21,982 nucleotides of DNA from Thermoleophilia bacterium (GCA_025934335.1 JAICYG010000025.1:1-21982); one strand, 5' to 3'; positions 1 to 7,716 are shown, counted from the first letter of the stretch. Numbers and translations are program-made. The notes: generated by a model from the letters alone, not told the origin.

Positions 1-750
1 CATCTGCGGCGCGACGGTGACGGAGTCGCCGGTGTGAACGCCCATCGGGTCGAGGTTCTCGATCGAGCAGACGATGACGACGTTGTCCGCGCGGTCGCGC
101 ACGACCTCGAGCTCGAACTCGTCCCAGCCGCGCACCGACTCCTCGACGAGCACCTGCGAGATCGGCGACTCGGCGAGCCCGCGCTCGACCTGCCGCCGCA
201 GCTGCTCCGGCGTGTCGGCGAAGCCGCCGCCGTGCCCACCGAGGGTGAACGCCGGCCGCACGACGGCGGGCAGCGATACGCCCTCGAGGTCGTCGGGCGA
301 GGTGACGATGCGCGACGTGGGCACCTTGAGCCCGCACGACTCGACCGTCTGCTTGAAGAGCTCGCGGTCCTCGGCGCGCCGGATGGCGGCGATGTCGGCG
401 CCGATCAGCTCGATGCCGAGCTCGCGCAGCGTCCCGCTCGCCTCCAGCTCCCGGGCGAGGTTGAGCGCGGTGCCGCCGCCCATCGTCGGCAGGAGCGCAT
501 CGGGGCGCTCCCGTTCGAGCACACCCGCGACGCCCTCCGCGTCGAGCGGCTCGAGGTAGGTGCGGTCGGCGAAGCCGGGATCGGTCATGATCGTCGCCGG
601 GTTCGAGTTGACGACGATGGTGCGGAAGCCGTCCGCGCGCAGCACCTTCAGCGCCTGGCAGCCGGCGTAGTCGAACTCGGCCGCCTGGCCGATCACGATC
701 GGGCCCGAGCCGATCAGGGCGATGCTCTCGATATCCGTCCGTCTAGGCAA
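1..750 (-). CDS. carB: Carbamoyl-phosphate synthase large subunit, N-terminal 250 residues (partial)
   Basis: Large subunit of carbamoyl-phosphate synthase, which uses ammonia from CarA, bicarbonate and two ATP to make carbamoyl phosphate for pyrimidines and arginine. The visible part is the first carboxyphosphate ATP-grasp half. It opens with a TDIESIALIGSGPIVIGQ-type nucleotide-binding start, then AEFDYAG, NSNPATIMTDP, GGGTALNLA, the RPAFTLGGHGGG loop and ENLDPMGVHTGDS close to the window edge, all characteristic of CarB. The gene continues beyond position 1. I chose the TTG at 750 because it gives the usual short tail before the TDI motif; it lies 8 bases inside carA, which fits translational coupling. 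The only other plausible start would be further inside carA. Last gene of the visible pyr operon. Confidence 0.96.
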   Translation of the reverse strand, partial: MPRRTDIESIALIGSGPIVIGQAAEFDYAGCQALKVLRADGFRTIVVNSNPATIMTDPGFADRTYLEPLDAEGVAGVLERERPDALLPTMGGGTALNLARELEASGTLRELGIELIGADIAAIRRAEDRELFKQTVESCGLKVPTSRIVTSPDDLEGVSLPAVVRPAFTLGGHGGGFADTPEQLRRQVERGLAESPISQVLVEESVRGWDEFELEVVRDRADNVVIVCSIENLDPMGVHTGDSVTVAPQM

Positions 751-1780
751 CGGCTTTCAGCTCCTCGACCCAGCCGCCGATGATGGTCGCCGCGTCGTGC
801 GGGCCCGGCGAGGCTTCGGGATGGAACTGCGCCGAGCGTGCGCGCAGCTCCGGGTAGTCGAGCCCCTCGACGGTGCCGTCGTAGAGCGAGCTGTGCGTCA
901 CACCCGTCTCGTCGCCGGCAGCCACGGCGAAGCCGTGGTTCTGCGAGGTGACGAGCACCTTGCGGCTCCGGTGGTCGAGCACCGGGTGGTTTGCACCGCG
1001 ATGCCCGAACGGCAGCTTGAAGGTGTCCTTACCGGTGGCGAGGGCGAGCAGCTGGTGGCCGAGGCACACGCCGAGCACGGGCGTCCGTCCGAGCAGCTCG
1101 CCGAGCGTCCTCGTCTCGGCGTCGAGCGGGGCAGGGTCGCCCGGCCCCGGCGAGAGCAGCACGCCGTCGTAGCCGGCGAGCGTGTCTGCGTCGACGTCGT
1201 GCGGAAAGACGTCGACCGCCGCGCCCGCCCCCGCCAGCCGGCGCAGGATCGAGCGCTTGCAGCCGAAGTCGACGACAGCGATTCGCACTTCGCCCGAATC
1301 GCTATGGACATAGGGCTCCCTCGTCGAGACCTGACCGACGAGCGCCGCCCCGTGCATGGACGGCTGGCCGTGGATCGCCCGGAGCACCTCGTCCAGGTCG
1401 TGGTCGCCTGCGACCGCCGCGGCGCGCATCGCTCCCGCGGAGCGCAGGTGCAGGACGAGCGACCGGGTGTCGACGCCGCTCAGCGCGACGATGCCGTGCT
1501 CGTGCAGCCAGTCCGTCCACTCGGGCCCGCGCGCCTCGCGCATGACGACGGCGCGGGCATGGGTGCGCCGCGACTCCGAGCGCCGCTCGTCGACGCCGTA
1601 GTTGCCGACCATCGGCGCCGTGAAGCAGACGATCTGGCCCTCGAAGCTCGGGTCGGTCGCCACCTCCTGGTAGCCGGTCATCGACGTCGTGAAGACGGCC
1701 TCCCCGAAGGCGTAGCCCTCGGCACCGACCGACGCACCCCCGAAGACCGCACCGTCCTCGAGGATCAGCGCACTGCTCAT
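743..1780 (-). CDS. carA: Carbamoyl-phosphate synthase small (glutaminase) subunit
   Basis: Class I glutamine amidotransferase subunit that hydrolyses glutamine and channels ammonia to CarB. The 345-residue length is a little short of typical CarA (about 360-380). The N-terminal CPSase_sm_chain domain contains TSMTGYQEV (about 32-40) and the GIVALSGVDTR segment (about 96-106). The GATase domain carries the nucleophile elbow GVCLGHQ (Cys239) and the partner residues in HPEASPGPHD (His320, Glu322). The ATG at 1780 is chosen because the protein then begins in family style (MSSALILEDG) and because ATG/TGA overlaps the pyrC stop by four bases (ATGA). An upstream in-frame extension to 1894 lies entirely within pyrC and is rejected. 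Confidence 0.97.
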   Translation of the reverse strand: MSSALILEDGAVFGGASVGAEGYAFGEAVFTTSMTGYQEVATDPSFEGQIVCFTAPMVGNYGVDERRSESRRTHARAVVMREARGPEWTDWLHEHGIVALSGVDTRSLVLHLRSAGAMRAAAVAGDHDLDEVLRAIHGQPSMHGAALVGQVSTREPYVHSDSGEVRIAVVDFGCKRSILRRLAGAGAAVDVFPHDVDADTLAGYDGVLLSPGPGDPAPLDAETRTLGELLGRTPVLGVCLGHQLLALATGKDTFKLPFGHRGANHPVLDHRSRKVLVTSQNHGFAVAAGDETGVTHSSLYDGTVEGLDYPELRARSAQFHPEASPGPHDAATIIGGWVEELKAVA

Positions 1781-3072
1781 GAGAACGCCACCCGACCGCC
1801 GGCGATCGTCAGCGCCACACGACCGAGCAGGCGCTTGCCGAGCAGCCACGAGTTGCGCGAGCGAGAGCGGAGCTCCTCCCGCTCGACGCGCCACGAGCCG
1901 GCGAGGTCGAGGAGCGTCAGGTTCGCGCGCGCGCCGACCGCGATGCGCGGCCGCTCGAGGCCGAAGATCGCCGCCGGCCCGGCCGACATCCGCTCGAGCA
2001 CGGTCTCGAGCGTGAGGACGCCCGGCTCGACGAGGTACGTGTAGAGCGCCGGGAAGGCTGTCTCGAGCCCGATGACGCCGAACGGCGCCGCTTCGAACGG
2101 CGCGTCCTTCTCCTCGGCCGAGTGCGGCGCATGATCGGTCGCGACGGCGCCGATCGTGCCGTCGCGGAGCGCCTCGATCAGCGCGGTGCGGTCATCATCG
2201 GTGCGGAGCGGCGGGTTCATCTTCAGGTTCGGGTCGAGCGAGCGCACCGCCTCGTCGGTGAGGCAGAGATGGTGCGGCGTCACCTCGCCTGTGGCCCGCA
2301 CCGCGTTCGCGTGCGCGCGACGCAGGTGGTCGACCGACTCACGCGCCGAGAGATGCATCAGATGCACCGGCTGGCGCGTCTCCGCGGCGAGCTCGAGGTC
2401 GCGGGCGACGATCAGGCTCTCGCCGAGGGACGGCCAGCCGCCGATCCCGAGCTCGGCGGCGACCGCGCCGCCGTGCGCATGGCCGCCGCGGGTGAGCGTC
2501 GGCTCCTCGCAGTGCACCGCGAGCGGGCGGCCGGTGATCGCGTTGTACTGGAGCGCCCGCCGCATGACCCCCGCCGCGGTGACGGGCCGTCCGTCGTCGG
2601 TGAACCCGACCGCGCCCGCACCGGCGAGCGTCCCCAGCTCGGTCAGCTCCTCGCCCGCCTGCCCCTTCGTGATCGCGGCGAAGAAGCCGACGGGGACGTG
2701 CGCCTCTCGCGCGGCGCGCGCCCGCAGGCCGCGCAGCGCGTCGGCGTCGTCGAGCACCGGGTCGGTGTTCGGCATCGCCAGGATCGCGCAGTAGCCGCCC
2801 GCTGCCGCCGCCGCCGTGCCGCTCTCGATCGTCTCCTCGTCCTCGCGCCCCGGCGTTCGCAGGTGCACGTGCGGATCGACGAACGCAGGCACGAGTGTCA
2901 GCCCCGCGCCGTCGACGACGCGGTGCTCGTTCGTGTCGAGGTCCTGTCCGAGCTGCGCGATCACGCCGCCGTCGATGCGGACATCGATCGTCGCGTCGAC
3001 GCCCTCGAGCGGGTCGAGCACGCGTGCGCCGCGGACGACCACGTCGTCGTGACCTTCACGCCCGACGAGCAT
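1777..3072 (-). CDS. pyrC: Dihydroorotase (class I)
   Basis: Cyclises N-carbamoyl-L-aspartate to dihydroorotate, the third step of pyrimidine synthesis. The 431-residue length is normal. Visible amidohydrolase motifs in order are DPHVHLRTPG (metal ligands His68 and His70), GFTDDGRPV with the bridging Asp typical of type I enzymes, VHCEEP, HLMHLSARES, TPHHLCLTDE, LKMNPPLR and ATDHAPHSAEEK (metal ligand Asp). All catalytic segments are intact. The ATG at 3072 overlaps the last base of the pyrB stop (TGATG). The longer frame extending to 3567 is an out-of-frame shadow of pyrB. A GTG codon directly before the ATG is an alternative start that would add one residue. Confidence 0.97.
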   Translation of the reverse strand: MLVGREGHDDVVVRGARVLDPLEGVDATIDVRIDGGVIAQLGQDLDTNEHRVVDGAGLTLVPAFVDPHVHLRTPGREDEETIESGTAAAAAGGYCAILAMPNTDPVLDDADALRGLRARAAREAHVPVGFFAAITKGQAGEELTELGTLAGAGAVGFTDDGRPVTAAGVMRRALQYNAITGRPLAVHCEEPTLTRGGHAHGGAVAAELGIGGWPSLGESLIVARDLELAAETRQPVHLMHLSARESVDHLRRAHANAVRATGEVTPHHLCLTDEAVRSLDPNLKMNPPLRTDDDRTALIEALRDGTIGAVATDHAPHSAEEKDAPFEAAPFGVIGLETAFPALYTYLVEPGVLTLETVLERMSAGPAAIFGLERPRIAVGARANLTLLDLAGSWRVEREELRSRSRNSWLLGKRLLGRVALTIAGGRVAFS

Positions 3073-4046
3073 CACGCCACGCCCACTTCCGCCTCGAGGG
3101 CGACCGGGCCCGCGGTGAGCAGGTCGTAGAGGACCGCCATCCGGACGACGAGACCGGCGCGGACCTGGTCGACGACGAGCGATGCCCGAGAGTCGGCGAC
3201 GCTCGACTCGATCTCGACCCCTCTGTTCATCGGGCCCGGGTGCATGACCCGCTGCCCGTCGCGGAGGCGCGCCGGCGTGATCCCCCAGAGGTCGCTGTAT
3301 TCGCGCAGCGAGGGGACGAAGTTCGCGCCGGCGAGCATCCGCTCTCGCTGCATGCGGAGCACGTAGACCACGTCCGCGTCGCGGATCGCCGCGATGTCGT
3401 GTGAGACCGGTGCGAGGCCGGTGGGCACGAGCGTCGGCGGGCCGACGAGGATCGACTCGGCACCGACCAGGTCGAGCGCCTGCACGAGGGAGCGCGCGAC
3501 GCGGGAGTGGAGCACGTCGCCGACGATCGCGACGCGCAGGCCGTCGAGCCTCCCGAACGCCTCGCACATCGTGTAGAGGTCGAGCAGCGCCTGGGTCGGG
3601 TGCTGGTGCTTGCCGTCGCCGGCGTTGACGACGTGCGCGCCGGTGTGACGCGACACGAGCTCGGCGGCACCGGCCTCGGGATGGCGGATGACGATCACGT
3701 CGGGGTCGTACGCGGAGAGCGTCAGGGTCGTGTCCTTCAGCGACTCGCCCTTGTCGACGGACGAACCGGACGACTTGACGGTCAGCGTGTCGGCCGAGAG
3801 CCGCTTTGCCGCGAGCTCGAACGAGGACGCGGTGCGGGTCGACGACTCGTAGAAGAGGTTGACGACGAGCCGCCCGCGCAGCGTCGGGAGCTTCTTCGTC
3901 TCCCGCTCCTGCGACCGCGCGAACGAGCGCGCGGTCGAGAGCAGGCGCTCGAGGTCCTCGCGGGTCAGGTCGGCCACCGAGAGCAGGTGGCGACGTCCGC
4001 CCGCCGGCGGCACGAGCTCGCCGCCGACGATGCGCAGATCAGTCAT
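3072..4046 (-). CDS. pyrB: Aspartate carbamoyltransferase catalytic chain
   Basis: Transfers the carbamoyl group to aspartate, the committed step of pyrimidine synthesis. The 324-residue protein contains the carbamoyl-phosphate loop FYESSTRT (65-72), the SSxxKGES lysine segment (about 94-102), RHPE (121-124) and the HPTQALLD motif (149-156); the C-terminal aspartate-binding region has MHPGPMNRGVEI. No regulatory pyrI gene is adjacent, as expected outside enterobacteria and archaea. It starts with ATG at 4046, eight bases inside the end of pyrR, and hands over to pyrC by a one-base overlap, so the whole block is probably one transcript. Confidence 0.97.
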   Translation of the reverse strand: MTDLRIVGGELVPPAGGRRHLLSVADLTREDLERLLSTARSFARSQERETKKLPTLRGRLVVNLFYESSTRTASSFELAAKRLSADTLTVKSSGSSVDKGESLKDTTLTLSAYDPDVIVIRHPEAGAAELVSRHTGAHVVNAGDGKHQHPTQALLDLYTMCEAFGRLDGLRVAIVGDVLHSRVARSLVQALDLVGAESILVGPPTLVPTGLAPVSHDIAAIRDADVVYVLRMQRERMLAGANFVPSLREYSDLWGITPARLRDGQRVMHPGPMNRGVEIESSVADSRASLVVDQVRAGLVVRMAVLYDLLTAGPVALEAEVGVA

Positions 4047-4632
4047 CGCCCGCCTCCTCGCGCTCGGACAGGAGCACGACGCGGTCGACCTCGTCCACCT
4101 CGAAGAGCTCGACCTGGATCCGGTCGCTGCGCGTCGTCGGCAGGTTCTTGCCGACGTAGTCGGGCCGGATCGGCAGCTCGCGATGGCCGCGGTCGGCGAG
4201 GACGGCGAGCTGGACGCGGTCGGGCCGGCCGAACTCGATCAGCGCGTCGATCGCGGCCCGGATCGTCCGGCCGGTGTAGAGGACGTCGTCGACGAGGATC
4301 ACCGTGCGGCCCTCGAGCTCGAAGTCGAGCTTCGTGTCGCGTACGAGCGGCTGCGGCCGACGTGGCGAGCTGCCGCCGCGGACGTGGACGTCGTCGCGGT
4401 GAAAGGTGATGTCGAGCTGGCCGAGCTCGAGCTCGACGCCGGAGCGCTCCTCGACGAGGCGGCGCAGCCGCTGTGCGAGCGGGACGCCCCGCGTGTGGAT
4501 CCCGACGAGCGCGACCGAGTCGAGGTCGTCGTTCCGTTCGATGATCTCGTGCGCGATCCGGGAGAGCGTCCTGCGCAGTTGTTCCTCGTCCAGCAGGACC
4601 CGGTGCGCCGTCCTGGCGGCAGGGTGAGACAT
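4039..4632 (-). CDS. pyrR: PyrR bifunctional pyrimidine operon regulator / uracil phosphoribosyltransferase
   Basis: First gene of the pyr operon. PyrR binds pyr mRNA in response to UMP/UTP to lower operon expression and often has weak uracil phosphoribosyltransferase activity. The 197-residue sequence (usual about 180-195) has the phosphoribosyltransferase fold with the PRPP-binding signature VILVDDVLYTGRT (111-123), an early VGIHTRGVPLA segment (about 43-53), DITFHRDD and a conserved DRGHRELPI near the end. The ATG at 4632 follows a strong AAGGAG four bases upstream. A PyrR-type RNA hairpin lies just before that ribosome-binding site, so this gene probably controls itself and the genes behind it. 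Confidence 0.96.
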   Translation of the reverse strand: MSHPAARTAHRVLLDEEQLRRTLSRIAHEIIERNDDLDSVALVGIHTRGVPLAQRLRRLVEERSGVELELGQLDITFHRDDVHVRGGSSPRRPQPLVRDTKLDFELEGRTVILVDDVLYTGRTIRAAIDALIEFGRPDRVQLAVLADRGHRELPIRPDYVGKNLPTTRSDRIQVELFEVDEVDRVVLLSEREEAGDD

Positions 4633-4643
4633 TGCACTCCTTC

Positions 4644-4661
4644 CCGGCCTCTCTGGACCGG
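4644..4661 (-). promoter_or_regulatory. PyrR-binding RNA hairpin in the pyr leader
   Basis: The minus-strand transcript carries GGTCCAGAGAGGCC (4659 down to 4646), matching the PyrR consensus ARUCCNGNGAGGYU except that the outer A-U pair is replaced by a compensating G-C pair. It folds as CCGG, bulged U, CC, loop AGAGA, GG, CCGG, the architecture of the Bacillus PyrR sites. The hairpin ends one base before the pyrR Shine-Dalgarno AAGGAG (4642 to 4637). With a leader of only about 50 bases there is no room for an antiterminator/terminator pair, so repression of translation initiation, as known for mycobacterial PyrR, is the likely mechanism (inference). Confidence 0.85.
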
Positions 4662-4687
4662 CTTAAAGGGGTTGGCGTTGCGCCCGC

Positions 4688-4693
4688 AGGATA
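4688..4693 (-). promoter_or_regulatory. Probable -10 box of the pyr operon
   Basis: TATCCT on the minus strand, about 55 bases before the pyrR start, gives a predicted transcript start near 4681 that would include the complete PyrR hairpin. No good -35 is visible. Placement is by motif only. Confidence 0.45.
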
Positions 4694-4726
4694 CGCGAAC
4701 CGGTCGGACGGCACGCGCGCCTCATC

Positions 4727-4732
4727 TAGATT
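4727..4732 (+). promoter_or_regulatory. Probable -10 box for leaderless aminopeptidase gene
   Basis: TAGATT is followed by seven bases and then the GTG at 4740, the spacing expected when transcription begins at the start codon. There is no Shine-Dalgarno sequence upstream of that GTG, consistent with a leaderless mRNA. Confidence 0.55.
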
Positions 4733-4739
4733 GCCGCAG

Positions 4740-5936
4740 GTGCAGGGGGAGCTCCTCGAGCGGTACGCGAAGCTCGTCGCCGGCGTGGGCGCGAACGTCC
4801 AGCCCGGCCAGCAGGTGCTCGTGATCGCCGGGCCGCACGCGGCGCCGCTCGTGAGGGCCGTCGCAGCCGAGTGCTACGCGCGCGGCGCCGTGTTCGTCGA
4901 CCCGTGGTATTTCGACCCGCATGTGAAGCGCGTCCGCGCAGAGGAGGCCGACCCGGACACGCTCGAGTTCGTCCCTTCCTGGTACCCCAAGCGGCTGCTC
5001 GAGCTCGGCGCCGCGCACGGCTCCCGGATCTCGATCTCGCCGAACGTCCCGCCCGGCCTCCTCGACGGGGTCGACCCGGCCCTCGCCGGACGCGACCAGC
5101 TGCCGTCGCTCCAGGAGCATTTCTCCGTGATCAACGCGAAGACGACGAACTGGTCGGTCGTGCCGTGGCCGACCGAGGAATGGGCGGCGGTGGCGCACCC
5201 GGAGCTCGACCCGGCCGCTGCGCTCACGAAGCTGGAGGCCGAGCTCGTCTACGTGCTGCGACTCGACGGCGACGACGCCGCGGCGGCGTGGCGCGAGCGC
5301 GGCGCCGAGCTCAAGGAAGTCGCGAGGCGGCTGACCGAGCGCCGGTTCGACGCGCTCCATTTCGAGGGGCCCCGGACGGACCTGACGGTCGGGCTGCTGG
5401 CGACGTCGCGCTTCACCGGCGGCGGATCGACCACGGTCGACGGCATCGACCACATGTCGAACCTGCCGACCGAGGAGATCTTCACGTCGCCCGACCCGGC
5501 GCGGACGGAGGGCGTCGTCTCGGCGACGAAGCCGCTGGACGTGAGCGGCACCGTCGTCGAAGGGCTGCGGGTCCGCTTCGCGGGCGGACGCGCCGTCTCG
5601 ATCGAGGCGGACGCGGGCGCCGAGGCCCTGCGCGCGCGCTGTGCGAAGGACGACGGTGCGTCGCGGCTCGGCGAGGTCGCGCTCGTCGACCGCGAGGGGC
5701 GGATCGGGAAGACCGGCACGGTCTTCTTCAACACGCTCCTCGACGAGAACGCCGCGAGTCACCTCGCGCTCGGGAACGCCTACGCGACCGCGGTCGGCGA
5801 GGAGGAGCGTTCCCGCATCAACACGAGCTCGATCCACATCGACTTCATGATCGGCTCGGACGACGTCGCCGTGACGGGGTTGACGAGCGACGGCGGTGAG
5901 GTGCCCGTGCTACGTGACGGGCGCTGGCAGATCTGA
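4740..5936 (+). CDS. M29-family aminopeptidase (thermophilic aminopeptidase type)
   Basis: Cytosolic dinuclear-metal aminopeptidase of MEROPS family M29 (AmpS, PepS and Thermus aminopeptidase T relatives) that removes N-terminal residues from peptides. The 398-residue length fits. Family hallmarks are LLERYAKLVAGVGANVQPGQ at the start, the SNLPTEEIFTSPDP segment with metal-ligand glutamates, FFNTLLDENAASHLALGNAY with the ligand Glu/His pair, and the C-terminal SSIHIDFMIGS (His-x-Asp ligands). I chose GTG 4740 over the upstream TTG codons because it follows a TAGATT -10 by seven bases and matches the family N-terminus; TTG 4731 is the alternative. It diverges from the pyr operon, and its last 27 bases overlap the 3' end of RNase Z on the other strand. 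Confidence 0.93.
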   Translation: MQGELLERYAKLVAGVGANVQPGQQVLVIAGPHAAPLVRAVAAECYARGAVFVDPWYFDPHVKRVRAEEADPDTLEFVPSWYPKRLLELGAAHGSRISISPNVPPGLLDGVDPALAGRDQLPSLQEHFSVINAKTTNWSVVPWPTEEWAAVAHPELDPAAALTKLEAELVYVLRLDGDDAAAAWRERGAELKEVARRLTERRFDALHFEGPRTDLTVGLLATSRFTGGGSTTVDGIDHMSNLPTEEIFTSPDPARTEGVVSATKPLDVSGTVVEGLRVRFAGGRAVSIEADAGAEALRARCAKDDGASRLGEVALVDREGRIGKTGTVFFNTLLDENAASHLALGNAYATAVGEEERSRINTSSIHIDFMIGSDDVAVTGLTSDGGEVPVLRDGRWQI

Positions 5937-6893
5937 GCCTCGCGGCGGCCGGGCGCCGCGGCGGACGAGGCGCGGCTCGCCGCGCTCGGCGAACGGCACC
6001 TCGATCACGTCGAAGTCGCGCGGCGCCACGGTCGCAGGAAAGACCTTCTTCGCCTCCTCGAGCAGCTCGGGGCCGAGGTGCCGCGGCGAGATGTGCGTGA
6101 GCGCGAGCAGCCGCACGCCGGCTGCGGCGGCCACCTCGGCCGCCTGCCGCGCCGTCGAGTGCAGCGTCTCCGCGGCGCGGGCGCGTTCGTCCTCGCCGAA
6201 CGTCGCCTCGTGCACGAGCACGTCGGCGCCCTCTGCGAGCACCTGCACCGTCTCGACCGGCGCGGTGTCTCCGGTGATCACGATTCGCCGGCCGCTGCGC
6301 GACGGGCCGACCACCTGGCCGGGCGTGACGACGCGGTCGTCGTCGAGCGTCACCGAGTCGCCGCGCTGGAGCGCCCCGCGCTCGGGTCCGAACGGGATGC
6401 CGAGGGCATCGGCGGCGGCCGCGTCGAACTCGCCCGGCCGGTCGTCCTCGTCGAGCGCATAGCCGGCGGCGGCGACACCGTGGTGCACCGGGAAGACGAG
6501 GATGCGGTACCCGTCCCGCTCGAGCGCCTCACCGGGCCGTACCTCCACCGCCTCGACCGGGTAGGAGACGCGGCCGAAGACGCGACGCAGGTCGCCCAGC
6601 AGGTCGCGCACCCCCACCGGGCCGTAGACCGTCAGCGGCGTCTCCCGGCCGCGGAGCGCGAAGGTCTTCAGCAGGCCGGGGAGCCCGAGCGTGTGGTCGG
6701 CGTGGAAGTGCGTGAGGAAGATCTCCTCCAGGTCGGGAAGGCCGAGCGTCGAGCGCATCAGTTGCCGTTGCGTGCCCTCGGCGCAGTCGAAGAGGAGCCG
6801 CTCGCCGCCGCGGCGCACGAGCATGGCCGTCGGGGCGCGGCCGGCGGTCGGCGCGCTTGCAGACGTGCCCAGGAAGACGAGGTCGAGGTCCAC
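5910..6893 (-). CDS. rnz: Ribonuclease Z (tRNA 3'-end processing endonuclease)
   Basis: Metallo-beta-lactamase-fold endonuclease that cuts tRNA precursors after the discriminator base. The 327-residue length matches bacterial RNase Z. It begins DLVFLGTSASAPT, has the zinc motif THFHADH (His62, His64, Asp66, His67), the FDCAEGTQRQ strand typical of RNase Z, VITGDTAPVE and VHEATF, and the late histidine segment ALTHISPRH. Activity fits the window: the tRNA-Arg gene here has no encoded CCA, so its 3' end needs such an enzyme. The start is GTG 6893; no clear Shine-Dalgarno sequence precedes it, so it may be read from the LysM transcript, whose stop is 45 bases upstream. The C-terminal 9 codons overlap the aminopeptidase gene on the other strand. 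Confidence 0.95.
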   Translation of the reverse strand: MDLDLVFLGTSASAPTAGRAPTAMLVRRGGERLLFDCAEGTQRQLMRSTLGLPDLEEIFLTHFHADHTLGLPGLLKTFALRGRETPLTVYGPVGVRDLLGDLRRVFGRVSYPVEAVEVRPGEALERDGYRILVFPVHHGVAAAGYALDEDDRPGEFDAAAADALGIPFGPERGALQRGDSVTLDDDRVVTPGQVVGPSRSGRRIVITGDTAPVETVQVLAEGADVLVHEATFGEDERARAAETLHSTARQAAEVAAAAGVRLLALTHISPRHLGPELLEEAKKVFPATVAPRDFDVIEVPFAERGEPRLVRRGARPPRGSDLPAPVT

Positions 6894-6938
6894 GGGCGAC
6901 CGATTCTCGCAGCAGCCCGCGGACGGGAGAGCGAGCGG

Positions 6939-7178
6939 CTACGGGAGAACGAGCCGCTGCCCGAGGTGCAGGTCGGCGCCGGGCAGGTGGTTTGCCTGCT
7001 CGATCCGCCAGATCGCGTCGCGCACGTCGCCCCCGTAGTGACGTGCCGCGATCGACCAGAGCGTGTCGTAGGGCTTCACCGTCACGACCTGCTTGCGCCC
7101 GTGGGCCTGCGACGAGTGGGCCGTGGCGCTCCAGACGAGCACCGCGATCCCGGCCAGGATGAGGATGCGAACGAACAT
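6939..7178 (-). CDS. Small membrane-anchored LysM protein under SOS control (YneA/ChiZ-like)
   Basis: A 79-residue protein with an N-terminal hydrophobic segment (about residues 3-20) that is either a membrane anchor or signal peptide, a short linker, and one LysM domain (about 32-79) containing the YDTLWSIAARHYG core, IWRIEQANHL and a final GQRLVLP. LysM binds peptidoglycan, so the domain should face the wall. Size and order match Bacillus YneA (SOS-induced division inhibitor) and resemble ChiZ of mycobacteria, which is also SOS-induced. The start ATG at 7178 is embedded in one LexA box and follows the -10 by nine bases, so the mRNA is almost leaderless. The family assignment to YneA is by architecture and regulation, not close sequence identity, and lexA itself is not in the window. 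Confidence 0.88.
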   Translation of the reverse strand: MFVRILILAGIAVLVWSATAHSSQAHGRKQVVTVKPYDTLWSIAARHYGGDVRDAIWRIEQANHLPGADLHLGQRLVLP

Positions 7179-7185
7179 GTGTTCG
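7172..7185. promoter_or_regulatory. LexA (SOS) box 1, over the LysM start codon
   Basis: CGAACATGTGTTCG is a perfect 14-base palindromic core, matching the Gram-positive SOS consensus CGAACRNRYGTTYC except at the final base. It covers the expected transcript start and the ATG of the LysM gene (ATG read at 7178 to 7176). Its centre is 23 bases from that of box 2. Confidence 0.88.
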
Positions 7186-7187
7186 CC

Positions 7188-7217
7188 ACACTAGCGAACA
7201 GGTGTTCGTCGTGTCAA
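7188..7217 (-). promoter_or_regulatory. Promoter of the LysM gene (TTGACA-N18-TAGTGT)
   Basis: On the minus strand a perfect -35 TTGACA (7217 to 7212) and a -10 TAGTGT (7193 to 7188) are separated by 18 bases. The TGA within TTGACA is also the stop codon of the upstream metallophosphoesterase gene, so the promoter begins inside that gene. Predicted transcription starts about 7181, giving a leader of roughly three bases. Confidence 0.8.
7195..7208. promoter_or_regulatory. LexA (SOS) box 2, inside the promoter spacer
   Basis: CGAACAGGTGTTCG matches the Gram-positive/actinobacterial LexA consensus in both half sites. It lies entirely within the 18-base spacer between the -35 and -10 elements of the LysM promoter, so a bound LexA dimer would block RNA polymerase directly. 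Confidence 0.88.
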
Positions 7218-7705
7218 GTGCCGAGATCGACGAGGAGCGGCGCGAGCTCGGCGCCCTCGACCGCGAGCTCGAGCATCGTCCGCGTCGGCGCCTGCCGGCG
7301 CTCGGTCGGGGAACCGGGGTTGAGGATCCACACGCCGTCGATTCGCTCCACCTGGGGGCGGTGCGTGTGGCCGTAGACGACGGCGTCGCAGCCCGGGAAC
7401 CGCCCCGCGAGCCGCACCTCCCGCCCGGCCCGTGCCCCAGGCACGTGCGTCATGCCGATCCGCGCCTCCCCCACCTCGACGATTCGCTCCTTCGGAAGCA
7501 GCGCCCGGAGCTCCGGCTCGTCGACGTTCCCGTACACGGCCTCGACGGGCGGCCCGAGCGCGCGCAGCTCCTCGAGGAACGAGAGCGCGACGAGGTCGCC
7601 CGCATGGAGGATCAGGGCGGCGGCGCGGAGCCGCTCGACGCATGCCGGCGGCAGAGCACGCGCGCCCTTCGGCATGTGCGTATCGGAGATGACGGCGACG
7701 CGCAC
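7214..7705 (-). CDS. YfcE/MJ0936-type metallophosphoesterase
   Basis: Calcineurin-like phosphodiesterase of the small YfcE/Vps29-like family; the natural substrate is not known for most members. The 163 residues show the complete dinuclear metal site: DTH (Asp8, His10), GD (36-37), GNVD (59-62), a lone His87 in MTHVPG, and GHTH (112-115). The GTG at 7705 lies 11 bases after the DUF1611 stop, so it is probably the third gene of the epimerase-DUF1611 operon, and its stop codon is inside the next promoter. No Shine-Dalgarno sequence is obvious, which suggests translational read-over from the upstream gene. It could hydrolyse a phosphodiester unrelated to D-glutamate; context alone does not say. 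Confidence 0.9.
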   Translation of the reverse strand: MRVAVISDTHMPKGARALPPACVERLRAAALILHAGDLVALSFLEELRALGPPVEAVYGNVDEPELRALLPKERIVEVGEARIGMTHVPGARAGREVRLAGRFPGCDAVVYGHTHRPQVERIDGVWILNPGSPTERRQAPTRTMLELAVEGAELAPLLVDLGT

Positions 7706-7716
7706 GCGCGGCGGAT

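Noticed and set aside
3073..3567. N-terminal extension of dihydroorotase
   Set aside because: The extra residues are Arg/Pro-rich, overlap pyrB out of frame and precede the family's normal start.
6078..7376. 432-codon open frame on the plus strand
   Set aside because: Antisense to RNase Z, LysM and the phosphoesterase, all of which carry complete motifs.
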